64,000 nt of DNA from Trujillonella humicola (lineage in GTDB: Bacteria > Actinomycetota > Actinomycetes > Mycobacteriales > Geodermatophilaceae). Every line of letters begins with the position of its first letter. Positions within the stretch are counted from its first letter, which is position 1. The translations under genes and the position numbers were made by a program. Below the pieces are notes generated by a model. It was not told the origin of the DNA, made no database searches, and saw only the letters and a list, made by a program, of their open reading frames with translations. Below are positions 1 to 8,179 of the stretch, piece by piece. The stretch is taken from NCBI RefSeq assembly GCF_046233715.1, contig NZ_JBJNRJ010000005.1, forward strand, positions 1 to 64,000, read 5' to 3'.

Positions 1-226
1 CGGCGTGGTTGAGCAGCCGCTGCGTCGCATCCGGCGTCCGGTCACCGGCCTGCTCGGCCAGCGTCCACCCATTCTTGCGCTCCAAGCCCGACAGCAGCCC
101 CTGCAGATACCGCCCGGCCTGCGCCCGCGGCTGCGGACGGGCGAACCGCGGCCCGATCCGCCAGGACACCTCCTCCAGCCCCGCCGCCCATCCCTGCACC
201 TCGGCCATGCAGACATCGTCGGACAT
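1..226 (-). CDS. IS701-like transposase, N-terminal part (cut by window edge)
   Basis: Seen: an open frame on the minus strand starts with ATG at 224-226 and runs off the left edge, giving 75 residues. It begins MSDDVCMAEVQGWAAGLEEV and later reads LERKNGWTLAEQAGD and a QRLLNHA stretch. Known: this opening, with a helical start, a GRYLQGLLS segment and ERKNGW, is typical of the N-terminus of IS701-family (DDE) transposases. A second ATG at 206-208 could be the start. The catalytic domain lies outside the window, so it is unknown whether the copy is intact. No terminal inverted repeat is obvious between 227 and 336, where the element would be expected to end. Confidence 0.8.
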   Translation of the reverse strand, partial: MSDDVCMAEVQGWAAGLEEVSWRIGPRFARPQPRAQAGRYLQGLLSGLERKNGWTLAEQAGDRTPDATQRLLNHA

Positions 227-336
227 CCGCCGACCGTCGTCCGCGTCTCCGCCTCACTCCGGTAGACACGCCGCAGCGATCCGCGGCCGTGCAGCTGTAG
301 TACTAGGCGTCCGCCGCCGCGGCCGCCGGAGGGCGG

Positions 337-708
337 GTGTACCGCGTGACCGACGTGTTCCACGGCCGCGCCGCGGGCCGCCGGCCGCTGTTCGCGCAGC
401 TCACCTGGCTCAACGGGGACGGCGACCCCGTGCGGGCCGACGCCGCCGAGCACGGTGGCCGCGACCGCATCTGGCCCGCCGTCCGGGACATCGACGGGAT
501 CGTCGAGGTGCTGGCCCTGCGCAGCGCCGACCACCGCGTCGTCGTCGTCGGCATGGCCACCGGACGCGAGACGCACCAGGCCGTCCAGCGGACGATCGCC
601 GCGACGCCGCTCCTGCCCGACGAGGACCCGGCGCTGCTGACCGGCGCCGACCGCATCGACCTGGTGCGCGTCGTGTCGGCCGATCTGCCGACGGCGGTCG
701 CGTCGTGA
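337..708 (+). CDS. Hypothetical protein, 123 aa
   Basis: I do not recognise this protein. GTG start at 337 with a purine-rich GAGGGCGG just upstream. It is soluble, rich in Val/Ala/Asp, with no membrane segment, no signal peptide and no cysteine. Its stop overlaps the GTG start of the next gene by 4 bp (GTGA), so the two are probably co-translated. The frame keeps normal third-position G/C bias throughout, which supports real coding. Function unknown. Confidence 0.6.
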   Translation: MYRVTDVFHGRAAGRRPLFAQLTWLNGDGDPVRADAAEHGGRDRIWPAVRDIDGIVEVLALRSADHRVVVVGMATGRETHQAVQRTIAATPLLPDEDPALLTGADRIDLVRVVSADLPTAVAS

Positions 709-1229
709 CCGCCGACGTGCGGGTCCCGGTCGTGGCGGCCGGCACCTGGGTCGCCTCGGACTGCCGCACCCGCGCCGCCTTCACCGTCCGCGGCCTCACC
801 GGACCGGTCACCGGCACCCTCGCGCTCAGCCACGGCGAGGTCGAGGTCGACGCCGCCGGCACCCCGCGGCACGCGCGCGCCGAGCTGGACCTGCGCACCG
901 TGGACACCGGCATCACCCGGCGCGACGCCGACCTGCGCAAGCCGTCCCTGCTCGACGCCGACCGCCGCCCGGCGATGACCTGGTCGGCCGACCGCTTCAC
1001 CCGCGGAGCGGACGGGTCCTGGACCGCCGACGGCGTGCTCGCCCTGCGCGGCACTTCGACGCCGCTGGCCGTGCGGGCGGTTCCCGAGCTGCGCGACGGC
1101 CGGCTGCTGCTGCGCGCCACCGCCACGGTGGACCGCCGATCGGTGGGCATCCGCGCGCCCCGCCTGGTGATCGGCACGGAGGTCCGCATCGTGGTCGAGG
1201 CCGAGCTGGCGCCGGCCCGGACCGGCTGA
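705..1229 (+). CDS. YceI-family protein
   Basis: A 174-aa protein beginning (GTG) within the stop of the preceding gene. The pattern VAAGTWVASDCRTRAAFTVR at the N-terminus, then alternating beta strands with EVEVDAAGTP, a DLRKPSLLDAD loop and a late beta strand, matches the YceI lipocalin-like barrel. Known: members bind isoprenoid-type lipids; some are secreted, but this one has no signal peptide and is probably cytosolic. The DLRK/DADRRPAMTW segment corresponds to the usual HLRSxDFFDVxxxP region of the family, with the first His and Phe residues replaced. Physiological role is not shown by the context. Confidence 0.85.
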   Translation: MTADVRVPVVAAGTWVASDCRTRAAFTVRGLTGPVTGTLALSHGEVEVDAAGTPRHARAELDLRTVDTGITRRDADLRKPSLLDADRRPAMTWSADRFTRGADGSWTADGVLALRGTSTPLAVRAVPELRDGRLLLRATATVDRRSVGIRAPRLVIGTEVRIVVEAELAPARTG

Positions 1230-1350
1230 CCCCGGCCGCACCCGCCGTGCGTCGTCGTCCCGAGCCCGGGGGAGCGCCCGGCGGCGCCGGACGTGGCCGC
1301 CGCCACGACGGACCGGGGCATCCCCGCGGTGCTGCCGCTGTTGAGCAGAC

Positions 1351-1521
1351 GTGAGCATCCAGCACGCCCCGCACACCCCCGTCCGCACCGCCGTGTCCGC
1401 CGCGGCCCGGCCGCTCCGGTGCCTCCGGCACCGGGTCTGGATGGCCGCCTGCCAGGACTGCCGCGACGCGCACCGCGACCGCTCGACCCGAGCGCCGCGA
1501 TCGTCCGCGTCAGCCGCGTGA
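1351..1521 (+). CDS. Possible small Cys/Arg-rich protein, 56 aa
   Basis: GTG start at 1351, stop at 1519-1521, in the gap between the YceI-like gene and hemQ. The product is basic and contains RCLRHRVWMAACQDCRDAHR, with three cysteines including a CQDC pair that could bind a metal. There is no strong ribosome-binding site. It is followed directly by a perfect hairpin at 1537-1570, consistent with an independent transcript. I recognise no family for certain; the evidence is the frame, the Cys pair and the terminator position. Confidence 0.4.
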   Translation: MSIQHAPHTPVRTAVSAAARPLRCLRHRVWMAACQDCRDAHRDRSTRAPRSSASAA

Positions 1522-1536
1522 CCGACGGCCCGACCC

Positions 1537-1570
1537 ACGTCCCCCCGCGCCTCCGGGTGCGGGGGGACGT
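1537..1570 (+). terminator. Perfect hairpin before hemQ
   Basis: Arms ACGTCCCCCCGC (1537-1548) and GCGGGGGGACGT (1559-1570) are perfectly complementary with a 10-nt loop. No U-tract follows, which is usual in high-GC actinobacteria. It lies between the small ORF ending at 1521 and hemQ at 1623. Confidence 0.6.
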
Positions 1571-1622
1571 CGCGTCTGCGGGCCCTGGCCCGTCGCCGGC
1601 CGGGGCGCGGGACAATGGCGGC

Positions 1623-2339
1623 ATGAGCGAGCAGACCGAGCAGAAGAGCATCGGCAAGCGGGCCAACGAGCTCAACGCCCAGATCCGCTACACGATGTGG
1701 TCGGTGTTTCGGCTGACCAGCACGGTCGACGACGAGCAGCGGGCCGCGATGGCCGACGAGGTCCAGGGGCTGTTCGACGAGCTCGCCGGCAAGGACGTCG
1801 TCGTCCGCGGCACCTACGACGTCGCCGGCTTCCGGGCCGACGCCGACCTCATGGTCTGGTGGCACGCACCCGGCGCCGAGGCCCTGCAGGAGGCCTACAC
1901 CCGGCTGCGCCGCACCGCCCTGGGGCGGCAGCTCGAGCCGGTCTGGTCGCAGTTCGCCCTGCACCGCCCGGCGGAGTTCAACCGCTCGCACATCCCGGCG
2001 TTCCTCGCCGACGAGGAGCCGCGCCGGTTCGTCTGCGTCTACCCCTTCGTCCGGTCCTACGAGTGGTACCTGCTGCCCGACGAGGAGCGGCGGGACATGC
2101 TCAAGGAGCACGGCATGCAGGCCCGGCCCTACCCGGACGTGCGGGCCAACACCGTGGCCTCGTTCGCGCTCGGCGACTACGAGTGGATGCTGGCCTTCGA
2201 GTGCGACGAGCTGCACCGCATCGTCGACCTGATGCGCGACCTGCGGGCCAGCCGCGCCCGGCGGCACGTGCGCGAGGAGGTGCCGTTCTACACCGGCGTC
2301 CGCAAGTCGGTCGCCGAGCTGGTCACCGACCTCGCGTGA
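1623..2339 (+). CDS. hemQ: Coproheme decarboxylase HemQ (chlorite-dismutase fold)
   Basis: A 238-aa protein that would convert Fe-coproporphyrin III to heme b by two oxidative decarboxylations, the last step of the coproporphyrin-dependent heme pathway. Seen: VCVYPFVRSYEWYLLP carries the conserved Tyr (about Y140) used as radical site, KEHG at about H163 fits the proximal heme His, and PFYTGVRK lies near the C-terminus as in other HemQ proteins. The length matches the actinobacterial family. The ATG at 1623 is chosen because the alignable N-terminus (MSEQ...LNAQIRYTMWSVF) begins there and GACAAT sits exactly 6 nt upstream, which could be a leaderless -10. No other heme gene is nearby. Confidence 0.92.
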   Translation: MSEQTEQKSIGKRANELNAQIRYTMWSVFRLTSTVDDEQRAAMADEVQGLFDELAGKDVVVRGTYDVAGFRADADLMVWWHAPGAEALQEAYTRLRRTALGRQLEPVWSQFALHRPAEFNRSHIPAFLADEEPRRFVCVYPFVRSYEWYLLPDEERRDMLKEHGMQARPYPDVRANTVASFALGDYEWMLAFECDELHRIVDLMRDLRASRARRHVREEVPFYTGVRKSVAELVTDLA

Positions 2340-2341
2340 GT

Positions 2342-2380
2342 GGAGTGCGGGAGTTCAGGAAATCTGCACTCGCGCACTCC
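2342..2380. repeat. Intergenic palindrome between hemQ and msrB
   Basis: GGAGTGCG (2342-2349) pairs with CGCACTCC (2373-2380); an inner GCACTC at 2366-2371 can pair alternatively with GAGTGC at 2343-2348. It lies between the convergent hemQ and msrB stops, so it may terminate both. It contains TCTGCAC, also found in the larger palindrome at 49952-50012. Confidence 0.5.
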
Positions 2381-2382
2381 CC

Positions 2383-2799
2383 TCAGGCCGGGCGCAGGCG
2401 GATCGAGACGCTGTTGATGCAGTAGCGGTCGCCGGTCGGGGTCTGCGGGGCGTCGTCGAAGACGTGCCCGAGGTGGCTGTGGCAGCTGCCGCAGAGGATC
2501 TCGGTGCGCAGCATCCCGTGGCTGCGGTCCTCCCGGAGGACGACGTTGTCGGCGGCCGACGGCTCGTAGAACGACGGCCACCCGCAGTGGCTGTCGAACT
2601 TCGTCTCCGAGGTGAACAGGTCCGCGCCGCAGGCCCGGCAGGTGTAGACGCCGACGGTCTTCGTGTCGACGTACTCGCCGGTCCACGGCCGCTCGGTGCC
2701 GGCCTGGCGCAGCACCGCGTACTCCTCGGGGGAGAGCTGCGCGCGCCACTCGGCGTCGCTCCTGGTGACCTTCGGCTGCTGCTCCGCGGACGTCGACAT
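2383..2799 (-). CDS. msrB: Peptide-methionine (R)-S-oxide reductase MsrB
   Basis: A 138-aa cytosolic repair enzyme that reduces methionine-R-sulfoxide in proteins. Seen: two zinc-binding pairs, C54-x2-C57 (YTCRACG) and C103-x2-C106 (LCGSC), the GWPSFYEP motif, the GHVFDD motif, and the catalytic Cys127 in RYCINSVSIRL. These are the full set of SelR/MsrB signatures and the length is typical. The ATG at 2797-2799 begins the conserved region; an upstream in-frame extension has no family support. It is convergent with hemQ. Confidence 0.95.
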   Translation of the reverse strand: MSTSAEQQPKVTRSDAEWRAQLSPEEYAVLRQAGTERPWTGEYVDTKTVGVYTCRACGADLFTSETKFDSHCGWPSFYEPSAADNVVLREDRSHGMLRTEILCGSCHSHLGHVFDDAPQTPTGDRYCINSVSIRLRPA

Positions 2800-2843
2800 G
2801 CCCCCACGGTACGGCGGCGGCGCCAGCCGCAGCGGCCCTCCGA

Positions 2844-3500
2844 TCACCGCCCGAGCCCGGCCTCCCGGGCCCGCACGATGGCCTGCGCCCGGTCGGTGAC
2901 CTGCAGCTTGGTGAGCACGTTGGACACGTTGTTGCGCACCGTCTTGGGCGACAGGTACAGCGCCGCGGCGATCTGCGCGTTGGACCGGCCGGCGGCCACC
3001 AGGTCCAGGACCTCCCGCTCGCGGGCGGTCAGCTGCGGGAAGGCTGCGTCGGGACCGCTCGGGCGGCCGGCGAAGAACTCGGCGATCCGCCGGGCGAGCG
3101 CCGCGCCGAACACCGCGCCACCGGCCGCGACGGTGGTGATGGCCCGTACGACCTCCTCCTGGTCGGCGCCCTTGAGCAGGTACCCGCGGGCACCGGCGCG
3201 GACGGCGGCGAACACCGTGCCGTCGTCCTCGCTCATGGTGAGGACGACGACGCCGACCGAGGGGCTCTCCGCGGTGATCCGCCGGGTGGCCTCGATCCCG
3301 TCGAGCACCGGCATCTGCACGTCCATGACGACGACGTCGGGCTGCTCGTCGAGGGCCAGCTCGACCGCGCTCGCCCCGTCGGCGGCGGTGCCCACGACGG
3401 CGAGCCCCGGCACCGAGCCCAGCAGCACGGCCAGCCCGTCGCGGTAGACGGGGTGGTCGTCGACCACCATCACCCGCAGCGGCTCCTCCGCTTCGCTCAC
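2844..3500 (-). CDS. NarL/FixJ-type response regulator
   Basis: 218 aa. The N-terminal receiver has the acidic pair DD at 14-15, phosphoacceptor Asp60 in VVMDVQMPVLDG, and Lys in YLLKGAD. The C-terminal LuxR-type helix-turn-helix reads LTAREREVLDLVAAGRSNAQIA then LSPKTVRNNVSNVLTKL. It would bind DNA when phosphorylated by the kinase encoded just upstream, whose stop overlaps this start by 4 bp. The target genes are not shown; self-regulation is plausible. Confidence 0.95.
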   Translation of the reverse strand: MSEAEEPLRVMVVDDHPVYRDGLAVLLGSVPGLAVVGTAADGASAVELALDEQPDVVVMDVQMPVLDGIEATRRITAESPSVGVVVLTMSEDDGTVFAAVRAGARGYLLKGADQEEVVRAITTVAAGGAVFGAALARRIAEFFAGRPSGPDAAFPQLTAREREVLDLVAAGRSNAQIAAALYLSPKTVRNNVSNVLTKLQVTDRAQAIVRAREAGLGR

Positions 3501-5665
3501 CCTGGCTCCCCTCCTCCCGCGGGCGCGGCCCGCATCCCTCCCTCGACGGGCAGCTCCGCCCGCACCACGGTCCCGCCCTCCGGCGGGCAGGTCACCGAGC
3601 AGCGGCCGCCCAGCTCGGCGGCGCGCTCGCGCAGCGACACCAGCCCCACCCCGGCCGGGGCCGCCGGGTCGATGCCGACGCCGTCGTCGGCCACGGTCAC
3701 CACCAGCCGGCCGGCTGCGTCGCGCTCCAGCGACACCCGCACCGCGGTGGCGCGGGCGTGCCGGGCGACGTTGGCCAGCGCCTCCGACGCGATCCGGTAG
3801 GCGGCCACCTCCACCGCGGCGGGCAGCCCGTCGGCGTCGGGCCCGGCGGTCACCGTGGTGGCGACGGTGGCGGGCAGCAGCCGCTCGGCCTGCTGGCGCA
3901 CCGCTCCGGCCAGCCCGAGGTCGTCCAGCGCGGGCGGGCGCAGGTCGTGCACCAGCCGGCGGACGTCGGCCAGCGCCCCGGCCACCTCGTCGCGGGCCTG
4001 CCGCAGCACGGCGTCGGCGTCGTCGGGGCGGGTGCCGGCCAGGTTGCGGGCGGTGTCGATGCGCAGCACGACCGCGCCCAGCGCCGGGCCGAGCCCGTCG
4101 TGCAGGTCGCGGCGCAGCCGTCGACGCTCCTCCTCGCGCGCGGCGACCAGCTGCTCGCGGCTGGTCTGCAGCGCGCCGGCGAGCGCGCTGGCCCGCGCCG
4201 CGGCGGCGGCCTGCCGGACGACGTCGGCGAGTAGCCGCTCGTCACGGGCGACCAGCGAGGCGCGGACGCCGTCGCGGGGGAGCAGCAGCCGGCCGACCTC
4301 CTCGCCGCGGTAGGCGATCGGCAGCGTCTGCACCGCCGCCGGACGCCGGCCGGACTCGGCCAGCAACCGCTCGCCGGAGGCGGAGTCGACCTCGACGCCC
4401 ACGTAGGGGGACCGGAACGCCTCGGCGACGGCGGCGGTGACGGCCGTCAGCTGCGCCTCGGGGCCCTCGGAGCGCTCGAGCCGCTCGGCGAGCCCCGACA
4501 CCACCCGGTAGGGGTCCTCCCGCTCGCCGAGCACCCAGCGGCGGACGACCCGCCACAGCGGAGCGCGCAGCGGCACGTACAGGCCGGCCACCAGGAGCAG
4601 GGTGAGCAGCGTGGCGTCGCGCTCCCCGATCCGGCCGTCGACGACCGTCCCGATGCCGGCGAGGACCGCCAGGTCGATCAGCACCACGCCGACGGCCAGG
4701 CCGCCGTAGACCAGGGTGCCGCCGAGGAGCCGGTCGATGTCGACCAGCCGCGGCCGCAGGATCCCGACGGCCACGGCGGACCCGGTCAGGGTGACGGCGA
4801 CGGACAGGCTCGCGGAGCTGAGGTCGCCGGGTGCCAGCAGGGTCGCGAGCATGACGAGCGCATCGGCGACGCCGGCCCACAGCAGCCAGCGCATCCGACC
4901 GCGGTCCTCCCCGACCGCCCGGCGGTAGCGGCCGACCACGATCGCGAGCGGGACGACCACACCGAGCAGCGCCGCGGGGAAGGCGATGCGCAGCAGCGGT
5001 AGCACGACCGCCTCGGGCAGCGGCAGGCTGGTGGGGTCGAGGTCGAGCGACCGGTAGATCTCGGGGACCTGCGTCCCGGCCCGGGCGTCGGCGATCTCCG
5101 AGGGCACGACCATGAGCAGGGTGGGCAGCAGCGCCGTGGACGCCAGGCTCGCCAGCGCCACCGGCCGCCACCGTCCCGCGGGGAGCCGGCCGTCCGGGTA
5201 GAGCAGCAGGAGCAGGGGGAGCCCGAGCAGCAGCCAGGCACCGAACCGCTGCACCAGCCAGAACGCGAGGCTGGACCCCGGCAGCGGCGGGTCGCTCTGC
5301 AGGGCGTAGGTCAGGTACGACTGCGCGGCGCCGTCGACCGCCCACAGGAGCCCCGTCGTGCCGACGACCCAGGACACCGCGTTGCGTGGCCGGCGGCGCA
5401 GCAGCAGGGCGGCCGGGACGAGCAGGCCGAGCCCCGGCAGCCCGAACACCCAGCCCGGCGTCGTGTCGGCGGCCGCCCGCGCCGCGGCGGGGGTGACGAC
5501 GTCGAGGACGACCGCCGTCAGGCCCGCGGCCAGGGTGAGGCAGAGGAGGGCCCAGGCCGTCGCGCGGACCCAGCCGCGGACCTCCTCGGGGTCGGGGCGC
5601 GCCGGCGCGGGAGGGCCCTCCGGCACCGTCGCATCGAGCCCCGCCACGGGGGCAGCCACCTGCAC
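3497..5665 (-). CDS. Membrane sensor histidine kinase (NarL-partner type)
   Basis: 722 aa, first gene of the two-gene signalling operon. Residues about 35-375 hold roughly nine to ten hydrophobic segments, so the sensor is an integral membrane module with little periplasmic sequence. A GAF-like region (about 385-490) follows, then a HisKA_3 dimerisation domain with RRDLHDGLGPALG (His522), and a C-terminal HATPase_c with NVARHARA and DDGVGI/GVGLVSLRERA. Known: this architecture resembles multi-pass kinases of the DesK/LiaS type. The signal is unknown. Confidence 0.92.
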   Translation of the reverse strand: MQVAAPVAGLDATVPEGPPAPARPDPEEVRGWVRATAWALLCLTLAAGLTAVVLDVVTPAAARAAADTTPGWVFGLPGLGLLVPAALLLRRRPRNAVSWVVGTTGLLWAVDGAAQSYLTYALQSDPPLPGSSLAFWLVQRFGAWLLLGLPLLLLLYPDGRLPAGRWRPVALASLASTALLPTLLMVVPSEIADARAGTQVPEIYRSLDLDPTSLPLPEAVVLPLLRIAFPAALLGVVVPLAIVVGRYRRAVGEDRGRMRWLLWAGVADALVMLATLLAPGDLSSASLSVAVTLTGSAVAVGILRPRLVDIDRLLGGTLVYGGLAVGVVLIDLAVLAGIGTVVDGRIGERDATLLTLLLVAGLYVPLRAPLWRVVRRWVLGEREDPYRVVSGLAERLERSEGPEAQLTAVTAAVAEAFRSPYVGVEVDSASGERLLAESGRRPAAVQTLPIAYRGEEVGRLLLPRDGVRASLVARDERLLADVVRQAAAAARASALAGALQTSREQLVAAREEERRRLRRDLHDGLGPALGAVVLRIDTARNLAGTRPDDADAVLRQARDEVAGALADVRRLVHDLRPPALDDLGLAGAVRQQAERLLPATVATTVTAGPDADGLPAAVEVAAYRIASEALANVARHARATAVRVSLERDAAGRLVVTVADDGVGIDPAAPAGVGLVSLRERAAELGGRCSVTCPPEGGTVVRAELPVEGGMRAAPAGGGEPG

Positions 5666-5842
5666 GCGCAGGATCCTCGCCCGTCGCCGTCCCGCCCGTC
5701 ACGAGGCAGGTGTCCCGTGTCGCCCGGGACGGCGACGAGGACCGGATCGAGGGCGGCCGGCCCTGGGTGCCCGGGACGGCGCCCCGCGACGGTTCTCCCA
5801 GGCGGTGCACCGGGCACCGCGACCACGACTCCGGGAGACGCC

Positions 5843-6490
5843 ATGTCCCTCACCACCACCCCCGCCGCCGCCCGCACCGACGGGGCTCCCCGCGCCGCCG
5901 GTGCCCCGCCCCGCCCGCCGGCGTCCACCCGGTCGGTCCGCCGGGCCGGTGCCGCCGTCGCCGCCGGGTCCGCCATCTGGGCCGGGGGGATCCTCGCCTT
6001 CGGGCTGGACCCGCAGGACGGTTGGCAGGGGCTGACCTACAACCTGACCTCGTTCCTCTTCCAGGTCGGCCTCGTGGCCCTGGTGTCGGTGCAGTTGCGC
6101 ACCGGCGCGATCGGCACGGGCCGGCTGGCCCGGTTCCTCCTGCACGCCGAGCACGTGCTGCTGGGCCTGGCGATGGTGTCGACCCTCCTCTACGCCTTCT
6201 TCCCGGAGCACCGCGAGGAGGGCTGGTTCCTCGCACTGGACGCCTTCTGGCCGCTGTCGATGATCGGCATGTTCGCCATCGGCATCCGCATCGCCGTCGC
6301 CGGCCGCTGGACCGGTGCAGCCCGCTGGTGGCCGCTGGGCGCCGAGAGCTGGGCGCCGATCAACATCCCGATCGCCGGCGCCCTGCCGGCGCTGTCGCCC
6401 TACGTCGCCGCCGGTCACCTCCTCGTCGGGTACGCGGCGCTCGGCGTGGTCCTGGCGCTGCGGCCCGAGCTGACCGGGGCGCGCGACTGA
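5843..6490 (+). CDS. Polytopic membrane protein of unknown function
   Basis: 215 aa. After a Pro/Ala/Arg-rich cytosolic start it has about five hydrophobic segments (roughly residues 38-58, 70-88, 103-125, 132-152 and 175-200). The ATG at 5843 is preceded by GGGAGA at good spacing. It resembles short multi-pass hypothetical (DUF998-like) membrane proteins, but I cannot place it firmly. It diverges from the two-component operon; the shared gap of about 180 bp could hold a promoter controlled by that system. Confidence 0.7.
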   Translation: MSLTTTPAAARTDGAPRAAGAPPRPPASTRSVRRAGAAVAAGSAIWAGGILAFGLDPQDGWQGLTYNLTSFLFQVGLVALVSVQLRTGAIGTGRLARFLLHAEHVLLGLAMVSTLLYAFFPEHREEGWFLALDAFWPLSMIGMFAIGIRIAVAGRWTGAARWWPLGAESWAPINIPIAGALPALSPYVAAGHLLVGYAALGVVLALRPELTGARD

Positions 6491-6562
6491 ACGAGGACCC
6501 CGCCGCCCCCGCGTCCCGACCGGACGCGGGGGCGGCGGCATGCGCGCTGGCAAGCTGACGTC

Positions 6563-7027
6563 ATGACCGCCCCCGACGGCCCGCTGCCCGACGTCTGGTT
6601 CACCCGAGACCTGCCGGTGCTGCGGGCCATCGCCCGGCTGGTCGACGAGCCGAAGCACGGGGGCGCGCCGTACCTGCTGGGGGCGGTCGTGCCGGCCAGC
6701 GGCCTGCCGAAGGCGGACGTGGTCGCCGCCGCGAGGGCGCTGGCGGCGACGGGCTACATCGAGGCGCTCACCAACCACGCCGGCGACATCGTGCGGATCA
6801 CCGGCATCTCCGGCGAGGCGCGGCGGCTCGCCGGGCTCTGGCCGACGCCGCAGGGCGAGTGGGAGCGGCTGCTGGAGCAGCTCGCCGTCCGGGCGGCGAA
6901 CGCACCGACCGACGTGGAGCGGCAGCGCTGGCAGACCCTCGCCGACGCGGCGGCGGCGGTCGGGGAGGACGCCGGGGCGCTGCTCATGCAGGCGCTCGTC
7001 GGCGGGTACGTGCCCCGCGCCCGCTGA
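6563..7027 (+). CDS. Hypothetical protein, probable winged-helix fold
   Basis: 154 aa with ATG at 6563. The segment LVDEPKHGGAPYLLGAVVPA followed by GLPKADVVAAARALAATGYIEA looks like a winged-helix: a helix, a turn and a recognition-like helix with a small wing. The C-terminal half is helical (WERLLEQLA to AGALLMQAL). No catalytic motif, cysteine or membrane segment is visible. It could be a small DNA-binding protein; this is inference only. It stands convergent to the zinc-ribbon gene at 7037. Confidence 0.6.
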   Translation: MTAPDGPLPDVWFTRDLPVLRAIARLVDEPKHGGAPYLLGAVVPASGLPKADVVAAARALAATGYIEALTNHAGDIVRITGISGEARRLAGLWPTPQGEWERLLEQLAVRAANAPTDVERQRWQTLADAAAAVGEDAGALLMQALVGGYVPRAR

Positions 7028-7036
7028 GCCGGGCGG

Positions 7037-7273
7037 TCAGGCGCGATCGGCGACCGCGGCGCCGTCGTGCTCGTGCCGGGCGCAGTGCGCGCAGCAGTAG
7101 AAGTGGCCGTCGACGACGACGCCGTGGCCGATCACCTTGCACCCGCAGTGCTCGCACACCGGGGCCATGCGGTGGATCGCGCACTCGAAGCTGTCGAAGA
7201 CGTGCCGGACGCCGGCGGCGACCACCTCGAAGCTCATGTCGTAGTCGTTGCCGCAGACCTCGCAGACCGCCAT
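7037..7273 (-). CDS. Small zinc-ribbon/metallothionein-like protein
   Basis: 78 aa with eight cysteines and several His: MAVCEVCGNDYD at the start, DSFECAIH in the middle, then VCEHCGCKVIGHG and FYCCAHCARHEH. The spacing C-x2-C ... C-x3-H ... C-x2-C ... C-C-x2-C-x3-H indicates binding of one or two zinc ions. Known: short proteins of this type in actinobacteria are annotated as prokaryotic metallothionein-like or zinc-ribbon proteins without a defined role. The ATG at 7271-7273 has GGAGGGACC upstream. It lies downstream of cspA on the same strand, behind a terminator. Confidence 0.75.
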   Translation of the reverse strand: MAVCEVCGNDYDMSFEVVAAGVRHVFDSFECAIHRMAPVCEHCGCKVIGHGVVVDGHFYCCAHCARHEHDGAAVADRA

Positions 7274-7350
7274 GGTCCCTCCTCGCCGCGCCGCGTCGAC
7301 CTCCCGTCCCTTCCCCGCACCGGGACCGATCACACCGCTCCCGGGAACGA

Positions 7351-7385
7351 CAGCGCCCCGCCCGGCGGAGCCGGACGGGGCGCTG
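7351..7385 (-). terminator. Terminator hairpin downstream of the cold-shock gene
   Basis: CAGCGCCCCG (7351-7360) pairs with CGGGGCGCTG (7376-7385); the loop itself contains CCGG/CCGG pairing. It sits 18 bp past the cspA stop (minus strand) and before the start of the zinc-ribbon gene. Confidence 0.75.
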
Positions 7386-7403
7386 CGAGCTGATCGGGGA
7401 GGA

Positions 7404-7607
7404 TCAGAGGGGGGTGACGTTCGCCGCCTGCGGGCCCTTCTGGCCCTGCTCGATGTCGAACGCGATCCGCTGGCCCTCGTCGAGCGAGCGGTACCCGCTG
7501 GTCTGGATGGCCGAGTAGTGGACGAAGACGTCCGGTCCGCCACCGTCGGGGGTGGCGAAGCCGAACCCCTTCTCAGCGTTGAACCACTTCACTGTTCCTT
7601 CGGGCAT
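7404..7607 (-). CDS. cspA: Cold-shock protein, CspA family
   Basis: 67 aa, the standard length of a single cold-shock domain. RNP1 is KGFGFA and RNP2 is VFVHYSAI; the start MPEGTVKWFNAEKG and the end KGPQAANVTPL are typical of actinobacterial Csp. It binds single-stranded RNA/DNA as an RNA chaperone. The ATG at 7605-7607 is preceded by GAGCGA. The upstream gap of about 220 bp allows a long 5' leader, often used for post-transcriptional control in this family; that is inference. Confidence 0.95.
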   Translation of the reverse strand: MPEGTVKWFNAEKGFGFATPDGGGPDVFVHYSAIQTSGYRSLDEGQRIAFDIEQGQKGPQAANVTPL

Positions 7608-7831
7608 TGCTCGCTCCTAGCTGCGGTGGTGCACCGGGGTCCTGCCATAGCGCAGGGCCTTCCCGACGAATCAGACCCTAGCGGGTGATCGCCCCGCTGA
7701 GGAGCGGGGGAGCGCGCCCGTCGCGCGGTCCTTGCGCCGATCCTGCGGAATCCGGGCGGGTGCCGTGCGGCGCCGGGCTCAGTGTCGTCCCTGCCGGAGG
7801 AGCCGGCCACGGACACGCAGGGAGCCCCGTC

Positions 7832-8074
7832 ATGAGCACCACCGCCCCGTACCGCCTGGTCGACGTCGACGACCTGGAGGACGGCGACCTCGCCGCCCGC
7901 ATCGCCGAGATCGGCATGCCGCCCGTCGTGGCCCCGCGCCGGCTGCCCGCCCCACCCGCGGCCCGCCAGGCCGAGGTCGACGCCGTGGTCACCGCCTGGA
8001 CCGTCGTCCGGGACCGGCGCACCGCGGTGCACGCCCACGGGCTCGGCGCCTCCGCCGCGGCGCTCCTGGCCTGA
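7832..8074 (+). CDS. Small hypothetical protein, 80 aa
   Basis: ATG at 7832 preceded by AGGGAG. The N-terminal half is acidic (LVDVDDLEDGDLAARIAEIG) and the middle is Pro/Arg-rich. No membrane segment, Cys or known motif. It is divergent from cspA, so the two may share the intergenic control region 7608-7831. I recognise no family. Confidence 0.5.
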   Translation: MSTTAPYRLVDVDDLEDGDLAARIAEIGMPPVVAPRRLPAPPAARQAEVDAVVTAWTVVRDRRTAVHAHGLGASAAALLA

Positions 8075-8179
8075 CCCGGGCGGCGTCCCCGGCGGGCCGC
8101 CGCCCGCGGCACGCGCCCGATACCGTTCCGCGACGGCGCACACGGCGCACACGGCGCACCGGCGGGCGGGAGGGGTCGC

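Noticed and set aside
303..2267. Long antisense frames opposite YceI/hemQ and many other genes (for example 7589-11350, 18971-22399, 22569-26420, 49997-53641)
   Set aside because: High third-position G/C removes stop codons from antisense frames; their products are repetitive Arg/Ala/Pro/Gly-rich or His/Val/Asp-rich sequences with no motifs, while the opposite strand encodes recognisable proteins.
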